Assembly (NCBI RefSeq): GCF_021440085.1
Contig: NZ_JAKCPW010000001.1
Coordinates: forward strand, 124,001 to 188,000
DNA length: 64,000 bases
DNA from: Dyadobacter sp. CY261
GTDB lineage: Bacteria; Bacteroidota; Bacteroidia; Cytophagales; Spirosomataceae
Direction of reading: 5' to 3'
The notes beneath the pieces were generated by a model. It made no database searches, had not been told where the DNA came from, and saw only the letters and a program-made list of their open reading frames with translations. Shown here piece after piece: positions 1-9,425 of this stretch; within the stretch, counting starts at the first letter, position 1; each line of letters starts with the position of its first letter. A program made the translations under genes and the position numbers.

Positions 1-1
1 A

Positions 2-1159
2 GGGCTACTTATACTAGGCTTTTTCATTCATCAAAGACGGCATCGAAATTGGGCGATTTTGAAGGGGCCGGTCAGCGTAGTGGTTTTGATCTGGATTGGG
101 TTTAACATTCTTGAGGTTGCCAATCCCGCTGCCGAATCGCGCTTAGCTTGGGTTTATACGATAAGGTCTGTGGCCATCGTGATGCTGACGTATTTCGTAT
201 TCCTGTACCAGATCCGTAGCATCCGGTTCCTTCGATTTGTGATCAAATTGTGGCTCGGCCTCGCAGTTTTTGGGGCATTATATGCTTACAAACAAGAATA
301 TATCGGTTTCTCAGACGCAGAAAATGCCTGGCTGCAAGGTGAGGGTATTTCGGATTTGCTATTCATCGCGGGTCACTGGCGTAAGTTCTCGATTTTCGCT
401 GATCCGGTCGCATTCTCATACAATATGGTGGTGGGATGCATTATTTGCATTGCCTTATTGACCTTCGTGAAAAATACTGGCAAAAAAATAGTGATTGCGC
501 TGCTCGTTGCATTGTTTTTTTCGGCGATGCTTTTCTCGGGCACACGCGGTGCTTATGTGTTGATTCCGGCGGCAATGGTACTCTTTGTCATCTTGCGAAT
601 CAACAGGCAGGTAATGATTTTTTCGGGTATTGCCGGGGTGTTTTTCCTGTTCATGATTGTTGTGCCGACCGGAGACCCCAATATTGTGCGGTTCCAAACC
701 GCCTTTAAGCCTAATGACGATCTGTCGTACAAAGTGCGGAAAGACAATCAGAAACGCATCCAGCCTTATATTCTCAGCCATCCGATCGGGGGGGGGCTCG
801 GGGCTACGGGCGTATGGGGGGTACGTTTTGCGCCGCAATCCTATCTTGCCAATTTTCCGCCCGACAGCGGATATGTACGCGTGGCGGTTGAGCTGGGCTG
901 GGTGGGATTGTCCCTTTTTTGTTTATTAATGTTCTTGATTTTACGTGACGGTATCAATAACTACTTTCTCATCAGAAATTCGGAATTGAAGACCTATTGC
1001 CTGGCTATGTTGCTTGTTGTATTTGCTTACAACATAGGTAACTACCCCCAAGAGGCACTTGTACAGTTTCCTTCAAACATTTATTTCTATCTCGCTGCTG
1101 CAATAATTAAGATCACTCGCGTGATCGATGAAAGTGAACAGCGGGAAGCAATTTCGTAA
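2..1159 (+). CDS. O-antigen ligase/polymerase family membrane protein (Wzy_C type), 5' truncated
   Basis: The reading frame is open from base 2, so the gene starts left of the window and about 385 C-terminal residues are visible. The protein is a string of hydrophobic helices with one long periplasmic loop. The short motif SGTRGAYVL, with its buried arginine, matches the Wzy_C ligase/polymerase family, which joins or polymerises lipid-linked glycans at the outer face of the inner membrane. The first apparent start (TTG at 59) lies inside a hydrophobic helix and is probably not real. It sits at the head of a glycosyltransferase and flippase cluster, so polymerase of the same polysaccharide is the natural reading. 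Ligase versus polymerase cannot be decided from sequence. Confidence 0.8.
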   Translation, partial: GLLILGFFIHQRRHRNWAILKGPVSVVVLIWIGFNILEVANPAAESRLAWVYTIRSVAIVMLTYFVFLYQIRSIRFLRFVIKLWLGLAVFGALYAYKQEYIGFSDAENAWLQGEGISDLLFIAGHWRKFSIFADPVAFSYNMVVGCIICIALLTFVKNTGKKIVIALLVALFFSAMLFSGTRGAYVLIPAAMVLFVILRINRQVMIFSGIAGVFFLFMIVVPTGDPNIVRFQTAFKPNDDLSYKVRKDNQKRIQPYILSHPIGGGLGATGVWGVRFAPQSYLANFPPDSGYVRVAVELGWVGLSLFCLLMFLILRDGINNYFLIRNSELKTYCLAMLLVVFAYNIGNYPQEALVQFPSNIYFYLAAAIIKITRVIDESEQREAIS

Positions 1160-1437
1160 AATTGTTTTTACAAAAGCCGTAAATTATGTGCAGTTTGGGT
1201 CGGATAAAGCTGACCTGAATGCGTGATCTCAAACTATTATGTAATTCACTTTTCCGTCCTTCGCAGGTGAACGATAATTTGAGGTATATTGACTGATAGA
1301 AGACAGGCGTGTAGAAAATACGGGCAGACGAGAGGCTCGACCGGTTGTCGGATGTTGGAAACGCAAATCCAGGACATCAACTTAAGGAATCTCAACGAAG
1401 GTGGAGGTTTTAAAATCCACACATCAGTCACAGCTAT

Positions 1438-2622
1438 ATGGATATTGTCATTACAGGACAACAGGCCTGGGATGTAGAAATCGGAAGTAACTGCAAGAAC
1501 ATTGCTCTGGAATTCAGCAAGAACCACAGAGTACTATATGTTAATTCTCCGCTCGACCGCGGCAGCCTGCTTAAAGGCGGCAGCGATCCGAAGATTATTA
1601 AAAGAAAGGCGGTGGTGTACGGCAAAGCGGATGGCCTCGAACAAATACAGGAAAATCTTTGGGTATTCTATCCCGACAAGATGATCGAGTCGATCAACTG
1701 GATACCCGAGATGCTTTTCGATATTTTGAACAGAAGAAACAACCAGCTTTTGGCCGCGTCGATCGCCCGGGCTGTCAAACGACTGGGTTTTGCAGATTAT
1801 GTCCATTTCAATGACAATGATATTTTCCGCAGCTTTTTCCTGAAAGATCTGCTCAAACCGGCGCTGTCCATCTACTATTCCCGCGATTATATGCTTGCCG
1901 TTGAGTACTGGCGGAAGCACGGAGGCCGGCTCGAACCCCGGCTGATCGCCAAAAGTGATCTCTGCGTGGCCAATTCTGTTTACCTGGCCAAGTATTGTGG
2001 CAAGTACAACAAGCAATCATACTATGTGGGGCAAGGCTGCGACCTGGATGTTTTCATGGCTGGTAACCGTTCCGAAGACCCCGCCGACGTTCGTGGCATT
2101 AGCCGCCCGCGCATTGGCTATGTAGGCGCATTGCAAAGTCTTCGCCTGGATATGGAGCTGCTCCAATACATTGCCGAAGTACGGCCCGACTGGAATATCG
2201 TGCTCGTGGGCCCGGAAGACAAAGAGTTTCTTCAGAGCAGCCTTCATAATTTACCCAATGTAACTTTTACGGGCTCACGGGATCTCGCTGATTTACCTGC
2301 TTACATCAACTCGTTCGATGTGTGCGTGAACCCGCAGTTGCTCAATGAGGTCACGATAGGGAACTACCCTCGCAAGATCGACGAATACCTGGCGGTGGGC
2401 AAGCCGGTTGTAGCGACAGCCACCGACGCGATGAGCGTTTTCGAAGAGCACGTTTACCTGGGAAAAAACAAAGAAGAATATGTTCGCCTGATTGAACGCG
2501 CCATTATCGAAAATTCCGACGAGCGCACTGCCGCGCGGCGGTTATTTGCCAGCTCGCATAGCTGGGAAAACAGTGTAGGGGAAATTTATAAAGCCATCAG
2601 TAAAGCCCAGGAGAGCCTGTGA
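1438..2622 (+). CDS. GT4-like glycosyltransferase (group 1)
   Basis: This 394-aa protein starts at ATG 1438. It has a GT-B layout: an N-terminal Rossmann half beginning MDIVITGQQAWD and a C-terminal half with RIGYVGALQSL, WNIVLVGPED and the late motif IDEYLAVGKPVVAT, which is the nucleotide-sugar-binding end of GT4 enzymes. It probably adds a sugar to a cytoplasmic lipid-linked intermediate. It is a paralogue of the enzyme at 10967-12181, sharing the same order of motifs. A 278-bp gap separates it from the polymerase gene. Its last codons form one arm of a terminator hairpin. Donor and acceptor are unknown. Confidence 0.85.
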   Translation: MDIVITGQQAWDVEIGSNCKNIALEFSKNHRVLYVNSPLDRGSLLKGGSDPKIIKRKAVVYGKADGLEQIQENLWVFYPDKMIESINWIPEMLFDILNRRNNQLLAASIARAVKRLGFADYVHFNDNDIFRSFFLKDLLKPALSIYYSRDYMLAVEYWRKHGGRLEPRLIAKSDLCVANSVYLAKYCGKYNKQSYYVGQGCDLDVFMAGNRSEDPADVRGISRPRIGYVGALQSLRLDMELLQYIAEVRPDWNIVLVGPEDKEFLQSSLHNLPNVTFTGSRDLADLPAYINSFDVCVNPQLLNEVTIGNYPRKIDEYLAVGKPVVATATDAMSVFEEHVYLGKNKEEYVRLIERAIIENSDERTAARRLFASSHSWENSVGEIYKAISKAQESL

Positions 2623-2634
2623 TGGCTTCTTTTT
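2591..2634 (+). terminator. Intrinsic terminator at the end of the GT4 gene
   Basis: A 9-bp stem, aagccatca (2591-2599) with tgatggctt (2620-2628), is followed directly by a run of T. It overlaps the stop codon of the plus-strand glycosyltransferase and separates it from the convergent histidine kinase. The loop is 20 nt, so the structure is moderate in strength. Confidence 0.55.
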
Positions 2635-5241
2635 TCAGAGATTTTTTAACTGAGCTAATCCCATTTCTGATTCGGCTTTTAACGCTACCAGTTTCTGGTT
2701 CAGATCGCTCGTCCAATGGCCTTGTTTCAGAGCGGCCTCCAAGTCCTTATATTGGTTGGCGGTATTGAGCAGTCCCACTGAAAACAGCGACGACCGGAAT
2801 TTATGTATGACCTGACGTAGTCTTTCCGAATCGTTGGCCAGAGAGGCCTCGGCAATGTTTCTGAGCTGCACCTGGCTGTCACTTTCGAAAAGTGCGATCA
2901 GCTCATCGCGAAGTTCACGGTCGCCCCCGGTGATTTCGGCCAGGTAGTCGAGATTTAGAATTGTATCTGTCATTTTAGTTAGAGGTGGCTGAGTAAAGTC
3001 TTTAGGTGTTTGTGTTTCGTAATTCTCTTTGTTTCCAAGGTGCGCAATGGTATATAAAAGTTCACTTTCCTTAAAAGGTTTCGAAATATAGCTGTTAGCA
3101 CCGATACTCAGGCATTCTTCTTTTTCCCCGACCATCGCGTGGGCTGTCATGGTAATAATAGGAATGGTGCTCGATATAGTTCTTCTGATCTCCTTGATTG
3201 CCGTATAACCGTCCATCACCGGCATTTGAATGTCCATTAAAATCAAATCGAAAGCTTCTTTACGCAACTTGTCAAGCGCTTCCTGGCCATTGTTCACGAT
3301 AGTCAACGGGATGTTGAGTCTTTCGAAAATAGCAGTCAATAGCTTCTGATTGAGAATATTGTCTTCGGCCGCCAGAATGCGTATCGAGGATATCAAAGCA
3401 TTAATATCGATTTCTTTTTCAATTTCCTCGTGCAAATCGGCTTCCTGCACCACTTTGAAGGGAAAATCCATGGTGAACACAGAACCGTTGCCGAGTTCGC
3501 TTTCCAGCTTCAATGTGCCATCAAAAAGCTGAACGAGCGATTTTACAATGCTCAATCCCAGCCCGGTGCCGCCAAATACCCTCGTGGTACTTTCAGTAGC
3601 CTGTACAAACCGGTTGAACACCTCCTTGATTTTATCCTTCGGGATGCCTATGCCGGTATCCTGTACTTCAAAACGGATATTTTGAATATTGTTGACAGGT
3701 TCGCCCAGCGGCTCGATGCAAAGTCTGACACTGCCCTTTTCTGTGAATTTTACAGCGTTACCGCATACATTGAGCAAGATCTGTGTAAGCCGCAGCTTAT
3801 CGGTTTCAATATATTCAGGCAGGCCGGCTTTGAGCAAAGCTTCATAGGTAATGCCTTTTTCCACCGCCCGGTGGTGCATGATGGCCGAAATCTCATCGGC
3901 AAGTTCACGGATCGGCACCGGTGTTTTTTCCAGATGCACCTGTCCTGCTTCTATTTTTGAAAAGTCCAGGATGTCGTTGATCAGTTCCAGCAGGTTTTTG
4001 CCGGCATATTGAATGTACCCCACATATTCCTGGCTTTTCTGATCGATTACTTCGCCCATCAGCAGGTTGGTGAACCCGATGATCGCGTTCAGTGGTGTCC
4101 TGATCTCATGACTGACATTGGAAAGGAAGATGTCCTTCACCCGGACCGATTTTTCCGCCAAAATACGCGCTTTTTCTAGCGTAGCTTCATAATTGGCTCG
4201 TTCGGTTATATCCCTGAAGACAGTAATGGCGCTGGTAATCTGCCCATCCAGGCCGATTACCGGTTGTACATTCGTTTCGAGGTGATAGATCTTGTCGTTT
4301 TTAACCAGGTCAATTTTGTTTCCCGTCAGTTTTTCACCCTGCAATGCGCGCGTAACCGGGAGCGTATCCACCGAAAAGCGCACGTGATAACGGGTGGGAT
4401 CGAGGAGTTTGATATACTTTACCTGTTCTTCCAACGTTTCCGGGCGTTCGCCTGTAACACCGAGTATTTCCCTGCCCGACTCGTTCAATACCTCGATTTT
4501 CCGTTCATTATTGATAATCATCACTCCGTCCGGAATCGCTTCCAGGTATTGGCTCAATGTCCGCTCTTTTTCGTTGATCGCTTTTTGCATCAACCGTTGC
4601 TTGCGTTTATCGAGGTTCAGGAAAATAAAGGAAAGGATTGTGAGGACAAACCCGACTGCCCCGGTCACAAAAATGAACAGGATCGAGTTCTGTTGCGTGG
4701 CCGATACCAGCTTCCGCCGCTGGTCCAGGTTGTGGTTTTCGTAATCGTCGATCTCGTTGATCTTCGCAGTCAGCAGGTTGTTGAGCCGGATGCCTTCGCC
4801 CTCCTGCATTTTAGAAAATGCCTGCCCGGAGCCCTGAGTACGGTAAATACTGATCACATTTTGTGAGTAAGCAACGATCTGGCTAGAAATCTGTAGCAAT
4901 TCTTTCACGCGCCGGGTCTGGACTTCGTCCGTCTTGACAAGGTTGAAAAGCGTGTCGGTAATGCCTATAAGCTGGATTTTCTTATTGTAGTTGTCGGTCA
5001 GCAGGTCATTGTCCTCGGTAATCAGGTATCCCCGCATATTCGACTGGAAATCCTTCGTTACCAAGCCGAAATTGGCCGCCTGGTTTAGGACGCCGATCGT
5101 CACATTGAGGCTTTCGTTGTTCAGTGAAAGATCCTTGACATTCTTATAAGTAAAATACTGTGAACCGAAGATCAGCGCCAGACCAAGGTAAATACTTGCA
5201 TAATACCATCTGAATGAGTCATTTGTAACATTGGTCGGCAT
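2635..5241 (-). CDS. CHASE3-PAS hybrid histidine kinase with receiver and HPt domains
   Basis: The 868-aa sensor reads in order: TM helix (about 13-30), periplasmic CHASE3-type helical domain (about 33-180), TM helix (187-209), PAS (about 228-350), HisKA with phospho-acceptor His378 in FLSNVSHEIRTPL, HATPase_c with N box around Asn495 and G boxes DTGIGIP and GGTGLGL, receiver with Asp670 in LILMDIQMPVMDG and Lys721, and a C-terminal HPt with His813 in VIHKFRSS. The full phosphorelay is therefore in one chain, and no response regulator with a DNA-binding domain is adjacent. It lies between polysaccharide genes but is convergent with one and followed by a 61-bp gap from the next, so a regulatory link to them is inference only. 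Confidence 0.92.
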   Translation of the reverse strand: MPTNVTNDSFRWYYASIYLGLALIFGSQYFTYKNVKDLSLNNESLNVTIGVLNQAANFGLVTKDFQSNMRGYLITEDNDLLTDNYNKKIQLIGITDTLFNLVKTDEVQTRRVKELLQISSQIVAYSQNVISIYRTQGSGQAFSKMQEGEGIRLNNLLTAKINEIDDYENHNLDQRRKLVSATQQNSILFIFVTGAVGFVLTILSFIFLNLDKRKQRLMQKAINEKERTLSQYLEAIPDGVMIINNERKIEVLNESGREILGVTGERPETLEEQVKYIKLLDPTRYHVRFSVDTLPVTRALQGEKLTGNKIDLVKNDKIYHLETNVQPVIGLDGQITSAITVFRDITERANYEATLEKARILAEKSVRVKDIFLSNVSHEIRTPLNAIIGFTNLLMGEVIDQKSQEYVGYIQYAGKNLLELINDILDFSKIEAGQVHLEKTPVPIRELADEISAIMHHRAVEKGITYEALLKAGLPEYIETDKLRLTQILLNVCGNAVKFTEKGSVRLCIEPLGEPVNNIQNIRFEVQDTGIGIPKDKIKEVFNRFVQATESTTRVFGGTGLGLSIVKSLVQLFDGTLKLESELGNGSVFTMDFPFKVVQEADLHEEIEKEIDINALISSIRILAAEDNILNQKLLTAIFERLNIPLTIVNNGQEALDKLRKEAFDLILMDIQMPVMDGYTAIKEIRRTISSTIPIITMTAHAMVGEKEECLSIGANSYISKPFKESELLYTIAHLGNKENYETQTPKDFTQPPLTKMTDTILNLDYLAEITGGDRELRDELIALFESDSQVQLRNIAEASLANDSERLRQVIHKFRSSLFSVGLLNTANQYKDLEAALKQGHWTSDLNQKLVALKAESEMGLAQLKNL

Positions 5242-5302
5242 ATTTCAGGGGGCAGAACATGGGTTTTTACAACACCAAGATCGTAATAAACGCAGACTAA
5301 AT

Positions 5303-6070
5303 TCAGGTCAGGTAGTCAAAATTAAATTTCAGGTGGCGGTAAAGGTGCCGTATTTGAGTCAGCAGGAAGTTGTTGCTCTCGCGCCACATGTTTCTTTTCA
5401 TTGTACTGGGCTCGGCTTCTGAATTTTGCTGAATAAATAACCCGGTAAAGTCTTTATAAAAGTATCCCGTCCCACGATTTTTCAAAAACGACATCATCAT
5501 CCGATACTCTGTAACATCGCCCTTCTGGCCTTCGGTATACCTTCCGAATTTATCGAAGAAATTGATCCTGCGCAGGTGAGGATGATCACTATAGGCATAA
5601 AATTTGCGATAACCCGGCTTCCAAACGCTAAAATTCATTTCGTAATACCCATCCCGCGGGTTCCGCAGGTATGGATATTGAAAATAGGCATAAAATCGTA
5701 CCACATCATTTCCCGGCTTGTCGTGCATGATAGCCAGAGCCTTGGTGAAGCTCTCCGGAAAGACGGTAGTGGGAGTGAAGTCTTCCTGAACGTAAAGCGT
5801 GAATGGGGTCTTGACAGCATCCTGACCTTTATTAATATTGTTACCCAAGCCTCTGTTCTTCGGAGTTGTAATAAGTCGGAATTCATGCTTTTTCTGCAAT
5901 TCGAGCAGATAATCCACATGGTCAGGCTTGCTGCCATCGTCGGAAACGACAATATCGCCGAAAGTGCAGTTGAGCGCTTCGAATGAGAGTAGCAGCTGTT
6001 CAAGCGACTGGCTGCGATTATAATGGGTAATGAGCAGTGTTACTTCCTCGAAGAAATATTCCTTTGTCAT
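5303..6070 (-). CDS. Family 2 glycosyltransferase (paralogue A)
   Basis: I choose ATG 6070, giving 255 aa and beginning MTKEYFFEEVTLLITHYNR. The longer frame to 6118 would overlap the upstream gene and adds no conserved sequence. The GT-A fold is visible as LLITHYNRS, then VVSDDGSK for nucleotide binding, then NRGLGNNINKG and YVQEDF in place of a DxD motif. It lies 8 nt downstream of a close paralogue, so the pair is one operon produced by tandem duplication. It likely adds a hexose to the polysaccharide repeat unit; the substrate is unknown. Confidence 0.85.
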   Translation of the reverse strand: MTKEYFFEEVTLLITHYNRSQSLEQLLLSFEALNCTFGDIVVSDDGSKPDHVDYLLELQKKHEFRLITTPKNRGLGNNINKGQDAVKTPFTLYVQEDFTPTTVFPESFTKALAIMHDKPGNDVVRFYAYFQYPYLRNPRDGYYEMNFSVWKPGYRKFYAYSDHPHLRRINFFDKFGRYTEGQKGDVTEYRMMMSFLKNRGTGYFYKDFTGLFIQQNSEAEPSTMKRNMWRESNNFLLTQIRHLYRHLKFNFDYLT

Positions 6071-6078
6071 GGGGGTGG

Positions 6079-6855
6079 TTATTTGAGGATCACGAGGTCG
6101 ATGGTGTTTTTCAGCCATCGGTAGCGCAAATAGGCTAGCCGCGCCAGCTTAACAAGCGGGTTTGGGCTCTGTTTCCAGTCCGCACGTTGCATGGTACTGG
6201 GCTCGTTCGAAGAATTTTTCTGATAAAACAGCTTGGTAAAATCATCGAAAAATAGCCCTTTGCCTTTTTTCTGCAAAAAACTTACGGCCATCCTGTACTC
6301 CGTCAGATCGCCTTTGATGCCCTCTGGGTATCGTCCGAATTTTTGCAGGAAGGTGCTACGCCGCAAGTGCGGGTGATCGCTGTAATAATAGAATTTCAAA
6401 TGGTTCAGGTCCCAGAAACGGTAAACCATTTCCGAATATCCCTTTTTGAACGGGCGCAGGGTAGGGTACGCAAAGTATGCGTAAAAACGAATGATATCCC
6501 ATTTAAAATCCTCACGCATAAAGGTAAGGGCATCGGCAAAATGCTTAGGGAAAACGTCGGAAGGTTGAAAATCTTCCTGCACATATAAGGTATATTCGGT
6601 TTGCACCGCATCCTGCCCTTTGTTGATGTTATTACCAAGGCCGCGGTTTGTCGGAGTGGTGACCAGGCGGAAATGGAAACGATCTGCCAAGGCTTTGACC
6701 TTGCTCAGGTGCTCAGCTTTACTACCGTCGTCCGACACAACGATGTCGGCAAACTGGCAGCCGAGCGACTCGAAAGTTGACAGCAGCCGTTCCAACGAGC
6801 CACTGCGATTGTAATGGGTGATCAGTAACGTTGTATCCGGGAATTGATGCTGCAT
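6079..6855 (-). CDS. Family 2 glycosyltransferase (paralogue B)
   Basis: The 258-aa protein shares with its downstream neighbour the stretches TLLITHYNRS, IVVSDDGSK, NRGLGNNINKGQDAV, YVQEDF and YSDHPHLRR, so the two are clearly duplicates. The start is ATG 6855. Both end in a basic tail without a transmembrane helix and probably act at the inner face of the membrane. The gene is first in a two-gene minus-strand operon and is divergent from the flippase gene at 7131, with a 275-bp intergenic space between them that must hold both promoters. Confidence 0.85.
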   Translation of the reverse strand: MQHQFPDTTLLITHYNRSGSLERLLSTFESLGCQFADIVVSDDGSKAEHLSKVKALADRFHFRLVTTPTNRGLGNNINKGQDAVQTEYTLYVQEDFQPSDVFPKHFADALTFMREDFKWDIIRFYAYFAYPTLRPFKKGYSEMVYRFWDLNHLKFYYYSDHPHLRRSTFLQKFGRYPEGIKGDLTEYRMAVSFLQKKGKGLFFDDFTKLFYQKNSSNEPSTMQRADWKQSPNPLVKLARLAYLRYRWLKNTIDLVILK

Positions 6856-7130
6856 AAGGCCTTAGTGTCACAAAATAATCACGGCGCGGACAGATTCAAT
6901 TGGATCGTTCCAATCAATGTATAGCCGGTAATTAACAGATTTTTAAGATGTTACAAGTGTCTTCCCTTTTGAGGAGGGAGAGTCAGTAAGAAAGTTAAAA
7001 CTTTATTCCTGCATTGCACAAAAATATTGTAAAATTACTTCGCATATTGCGTTGCCTCCCAACTTCGATAATAGTTTCGCTAAATTGCGGAAATACTTGG
7101 AGTTGACCACCATATCTTGCATTAAGTCTG

Positions 7131-8480
7131 ATGGCCTTTCACTTATTACAGAAATTAAAGAATAGACATTTTCTTTCGTTGGCTGGTAATGGGATTATGT
7201 CTGTGCTGGGGATGCTCAACATGGTTATTCTTTATCGTGCGCTTTCTGTGGATAGCATTGGAATGTGGGTATTCTTTTTGTCCATCCTGCTGCTGGTGGA
7301 CACGTTCAGGTCAGGATTTCTCACAACCGCATTCATCAAATTTTATGCAGGTGCCGCCGAGCAACGTAAACGGGATGTTATCGGGTCAGCATGGCTTATA
7401 GGTGGCGCTATAACTGGCCTCCTTGTGCTGATCAACATTCCGGCGTATATATTTTCGGGCTATTTTAAGAATCCTTCTGTCGTATTATTCGTGGAATGGT
7501 TTGGGATAATCTACATTGCCTCGCTCCCTTACTTCATCGCTTCCTGCGTAGTCCAGGCAGAACAGCGTTTCGACCAATTGCTTTGCATTCGGTTTTTCAG
7601 CCAGGTTTTTTTTATCGTGTTCGTAATGATAATGGCGCTCACCCACACGGCTACCCTGCAAAATATCGTCTATGCTTATCTTGCCGGCGCAGCGTTGACC
7701 AGTGTTTTTACCATTGTAATGGGCTGGGCCAGGATCGACAATTTTAAAGATCGCACCAGAGAATGTGTCAAAGAAATTTTTCATTTTGGCAAATTTTCAG
7801 TTGGCACCACGTTAAGTTCGAACCTTTTTGGTGCATCCAACACGATGATTATCAACTTCATGCTTGGCCCGGCCGCGCTGGCCGTGTTTAACCTCGGGCA
7901 GCGTTTGATGGAGATTATTGAAATTCCATTGAGAAGCTTTGCGGCCACAGGCATGCCTGAACTTTCTGCGGCTCACAATGCAGGTGACCGTGCGAAAGTG
8001 ATAGAAACAATGAAACGTTATGCCGGACTCATAACAATAGCTTTGCTGCCTGCGTGCGCAGGAGCGGTATTGCTGGCTGATGTAGCTATTTATATTATCG
8101 GCGGCCAGAAATACATTGACTCCGAAGCCGCCAACATCCTGCGCTTATACATGACCTTTGCACTGCTTTACCCACTTGACCGCTTCTTTGCATTGACGCT
8201 CGATGTAATCCATCAGCCCCAGATCAACTTTGTCAAAGTTCTGATCATGCTTGCAGCCAGTGTAATCGCTTCCATGACAGGCATATACTTAACCGGCAAC
8301 ATATATGGTGTAGCCGTCGCAGGTATCGTTCCAACGGCGATCGGGACAGCGATCGGGTATTGGGCGTTGAATCGCTTTTATCCGTTTGGTATATTGAGCG
8401 TCGTAACCACTGGATATGCCGAAGCGCTTAACCTGATCAGGTTGTGGTGGGGAAAATTGATGGTTGATAAAGTACACTAA
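7131..8480 (+). CDS. Wzx-like polysaccharide flippase 1
   Basis: The 449-aa protein has about 12 to 14 hydrophobic segments spread along its length, with short charged loops, as in the polysaccharide transporter (MATE/MVF) superfamily. The start region LSLAGNGIMSVLGMLNMV and the repeated pattern of paired helices match Wzx-type flippases, which turn lipid-linked oligosaccharides to the periplasmic side. It is followed 6 bp later by an unrecognised gene and then by a second flippase. Family assignment is firm; the transported glycan is unknown. Confidence 0.85.
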   Translation: MAFHLLQKLKNRHFLSLAGNGIMSVLGMLNMVILYRALSVDSIGMWVFFLSILLLVDTFRSGFLTTAFIKFYAGAAEQRKRDVIGSAWLIGGAITGLLVLINIPAYIFSGYFKNPSVVLFVEWFGIIYIASLPYFIASCVVQAEQRFDQLLCIRFFSQVFFIVFVMIMALTHTATLQNIVYAYLAGAALTSVFTIVMGWARIDNFKDRTRECVKEIFHFGKFSVGTTLSSNLFGASNTMIINFMLGPAALAVFNLGQRLMEIIEIPLRSFAATGMPELSAAHNAGDRAKVIETMKRYAGLITIALLPACAGAVLLADVAIYIIGGQKYIDSEAANILRLYMTFALLYPLDRFFALTLDVIHQPQINFVKVLIMLAASVIASMTGIYLTGNIYGVAVAGIVPTAIGTAIGYWALNRFYPFGILSVVTTGYAEALNLIRLWWGKLMVDKVH

Positions 8481-8486
8481 CCTATT

Positions 8487-9422
8487 ATGCTTAATAAAAT
8501 TCTTAGTTTGATAGTGTGCCTACGCTACGGGAAGTTGCCAGCCGAGATACGGTATTTTTACAGGGATACGCTGAGGTGCCAGGTGCAGCAGTGGAAGTAT
8601 TTATGGAATGATTACGTCAGCCGTAAGAAATACAAGGCACTTGAATTTAGCGGCGAGTTTGCTCCGGAGTTGCAATTTGCGCTGCCGTTCGCCTATTGGC
8701 ACTATAAAAATGGCACGCTGAAATCAACTACCTCTTCAAAATACACCAAAGAACTATACTTTTTTTCCCCTGATCATACGGAGCAGTTCGATACCCGGTC
8801 TAATGAAGGAAACTATAATTTTGAGATGCCTCGCATTCTGTATAGCCAGGATTACGATATGTCAAAATGGATTCCGGCACCGCTTAAGGAAAAGTACAGG
8901 AACGATGTATACGTCTATGATAAGCCCATTCTGATTATCGCTAACCGGTATAATATGGAATGGGATGGGCCGCCTGTCAGCTATTACAGCATCGAAATGC
9001 TGGCCTTAATCCTTGACAAGCTTAAAAAGCGCTACACGGTGATCTATAACCGGCCGCGCCCACAGCATATCACGATGGATAACTCCGATATTTATGACAT
9101 GGACGAATTCAGCTGGCTTTCCAGTGAGCATCCGGACGTAATTCTGATGGAAGACCTGTTCACAGAAAATAAGGCAGGTGCCAATAATTTCAACCATTTG
9201 CAACTGATGGTGTATGCCAACGCCAGCAAGTTCATATCCATTCATGGCGGGACGGCTACGCTTGCGAGCTATTTCGGGGGCACGAACCTGATTCTCTCCA
9301 AGAAGGGTCCAGAGCATCATTTCAGATGCTTTCAAAAGCTCTATCCGCAATTTTCTGGTGCTAAGATATTGCACGCCAAAACAGACGATGAGGTTAAACA
9401 ATTCGTCGAAGCGCATTTCTGA
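8487..9422 (+). CDS. Unrecognised 311-aa protein, possibly GT-B-like
   Basis: I do not recognise a named family. The protein is soluble, rich in Tyr, Trp and charged residues, and has no signal peptide. The C-terminal third contains FISIHGGTATLASYFGG followed by NLILSKKG, a glycine-rich turn and strand pattern resembling the sugar-nucleotide end of GT-B enzymes such as GT61- or GT9-like proteins. The middle has PILIIANRYNMEW and YTVIYNRPRP, which look like Rossmann strands. It is packed between two flippase genes (6 bp upstream, 3 bp downstream), so co-translation with them is very likely. A glycosyltransferase is the best guess, at low certainty. Confidence 0.6.
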   Translation: MLNKILSLIVCLRYGKLPAEIRYFYRDTLRCQVQQWKYLWNDYVSRKKYKALEFSGEFAPELQFALPFAYWHYKNGTLKSTTSSKYTKELYFFSPDHTEQFDTRSNEGNYNFEMPRILYSQDYDMSKWIPAPLKEKYRNDVYVYDKPILIIANRYNMEWDGPPVSYYSIEMLALILDKLKKRYTVIYNRPRPQHITMDNSDIYDMDEFSWLSSEHPDVILMEDLFTENKAGANNFNHLQLMVYANASKFISIHGGTATLASYFGGTNLILSKKGPEHHFRCFQKLYPQFSGAKILHAKTDDEVKQFVEAHF

Positions 9423-9425
9423 GTC

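Noticed and set aside
1246-1527. 93-aa minus-strand ORF in the gap before the first GT4 gene
   Set aside because: It runs into the start of a well-supported plus-strand gene and shows no domain; likely chance.
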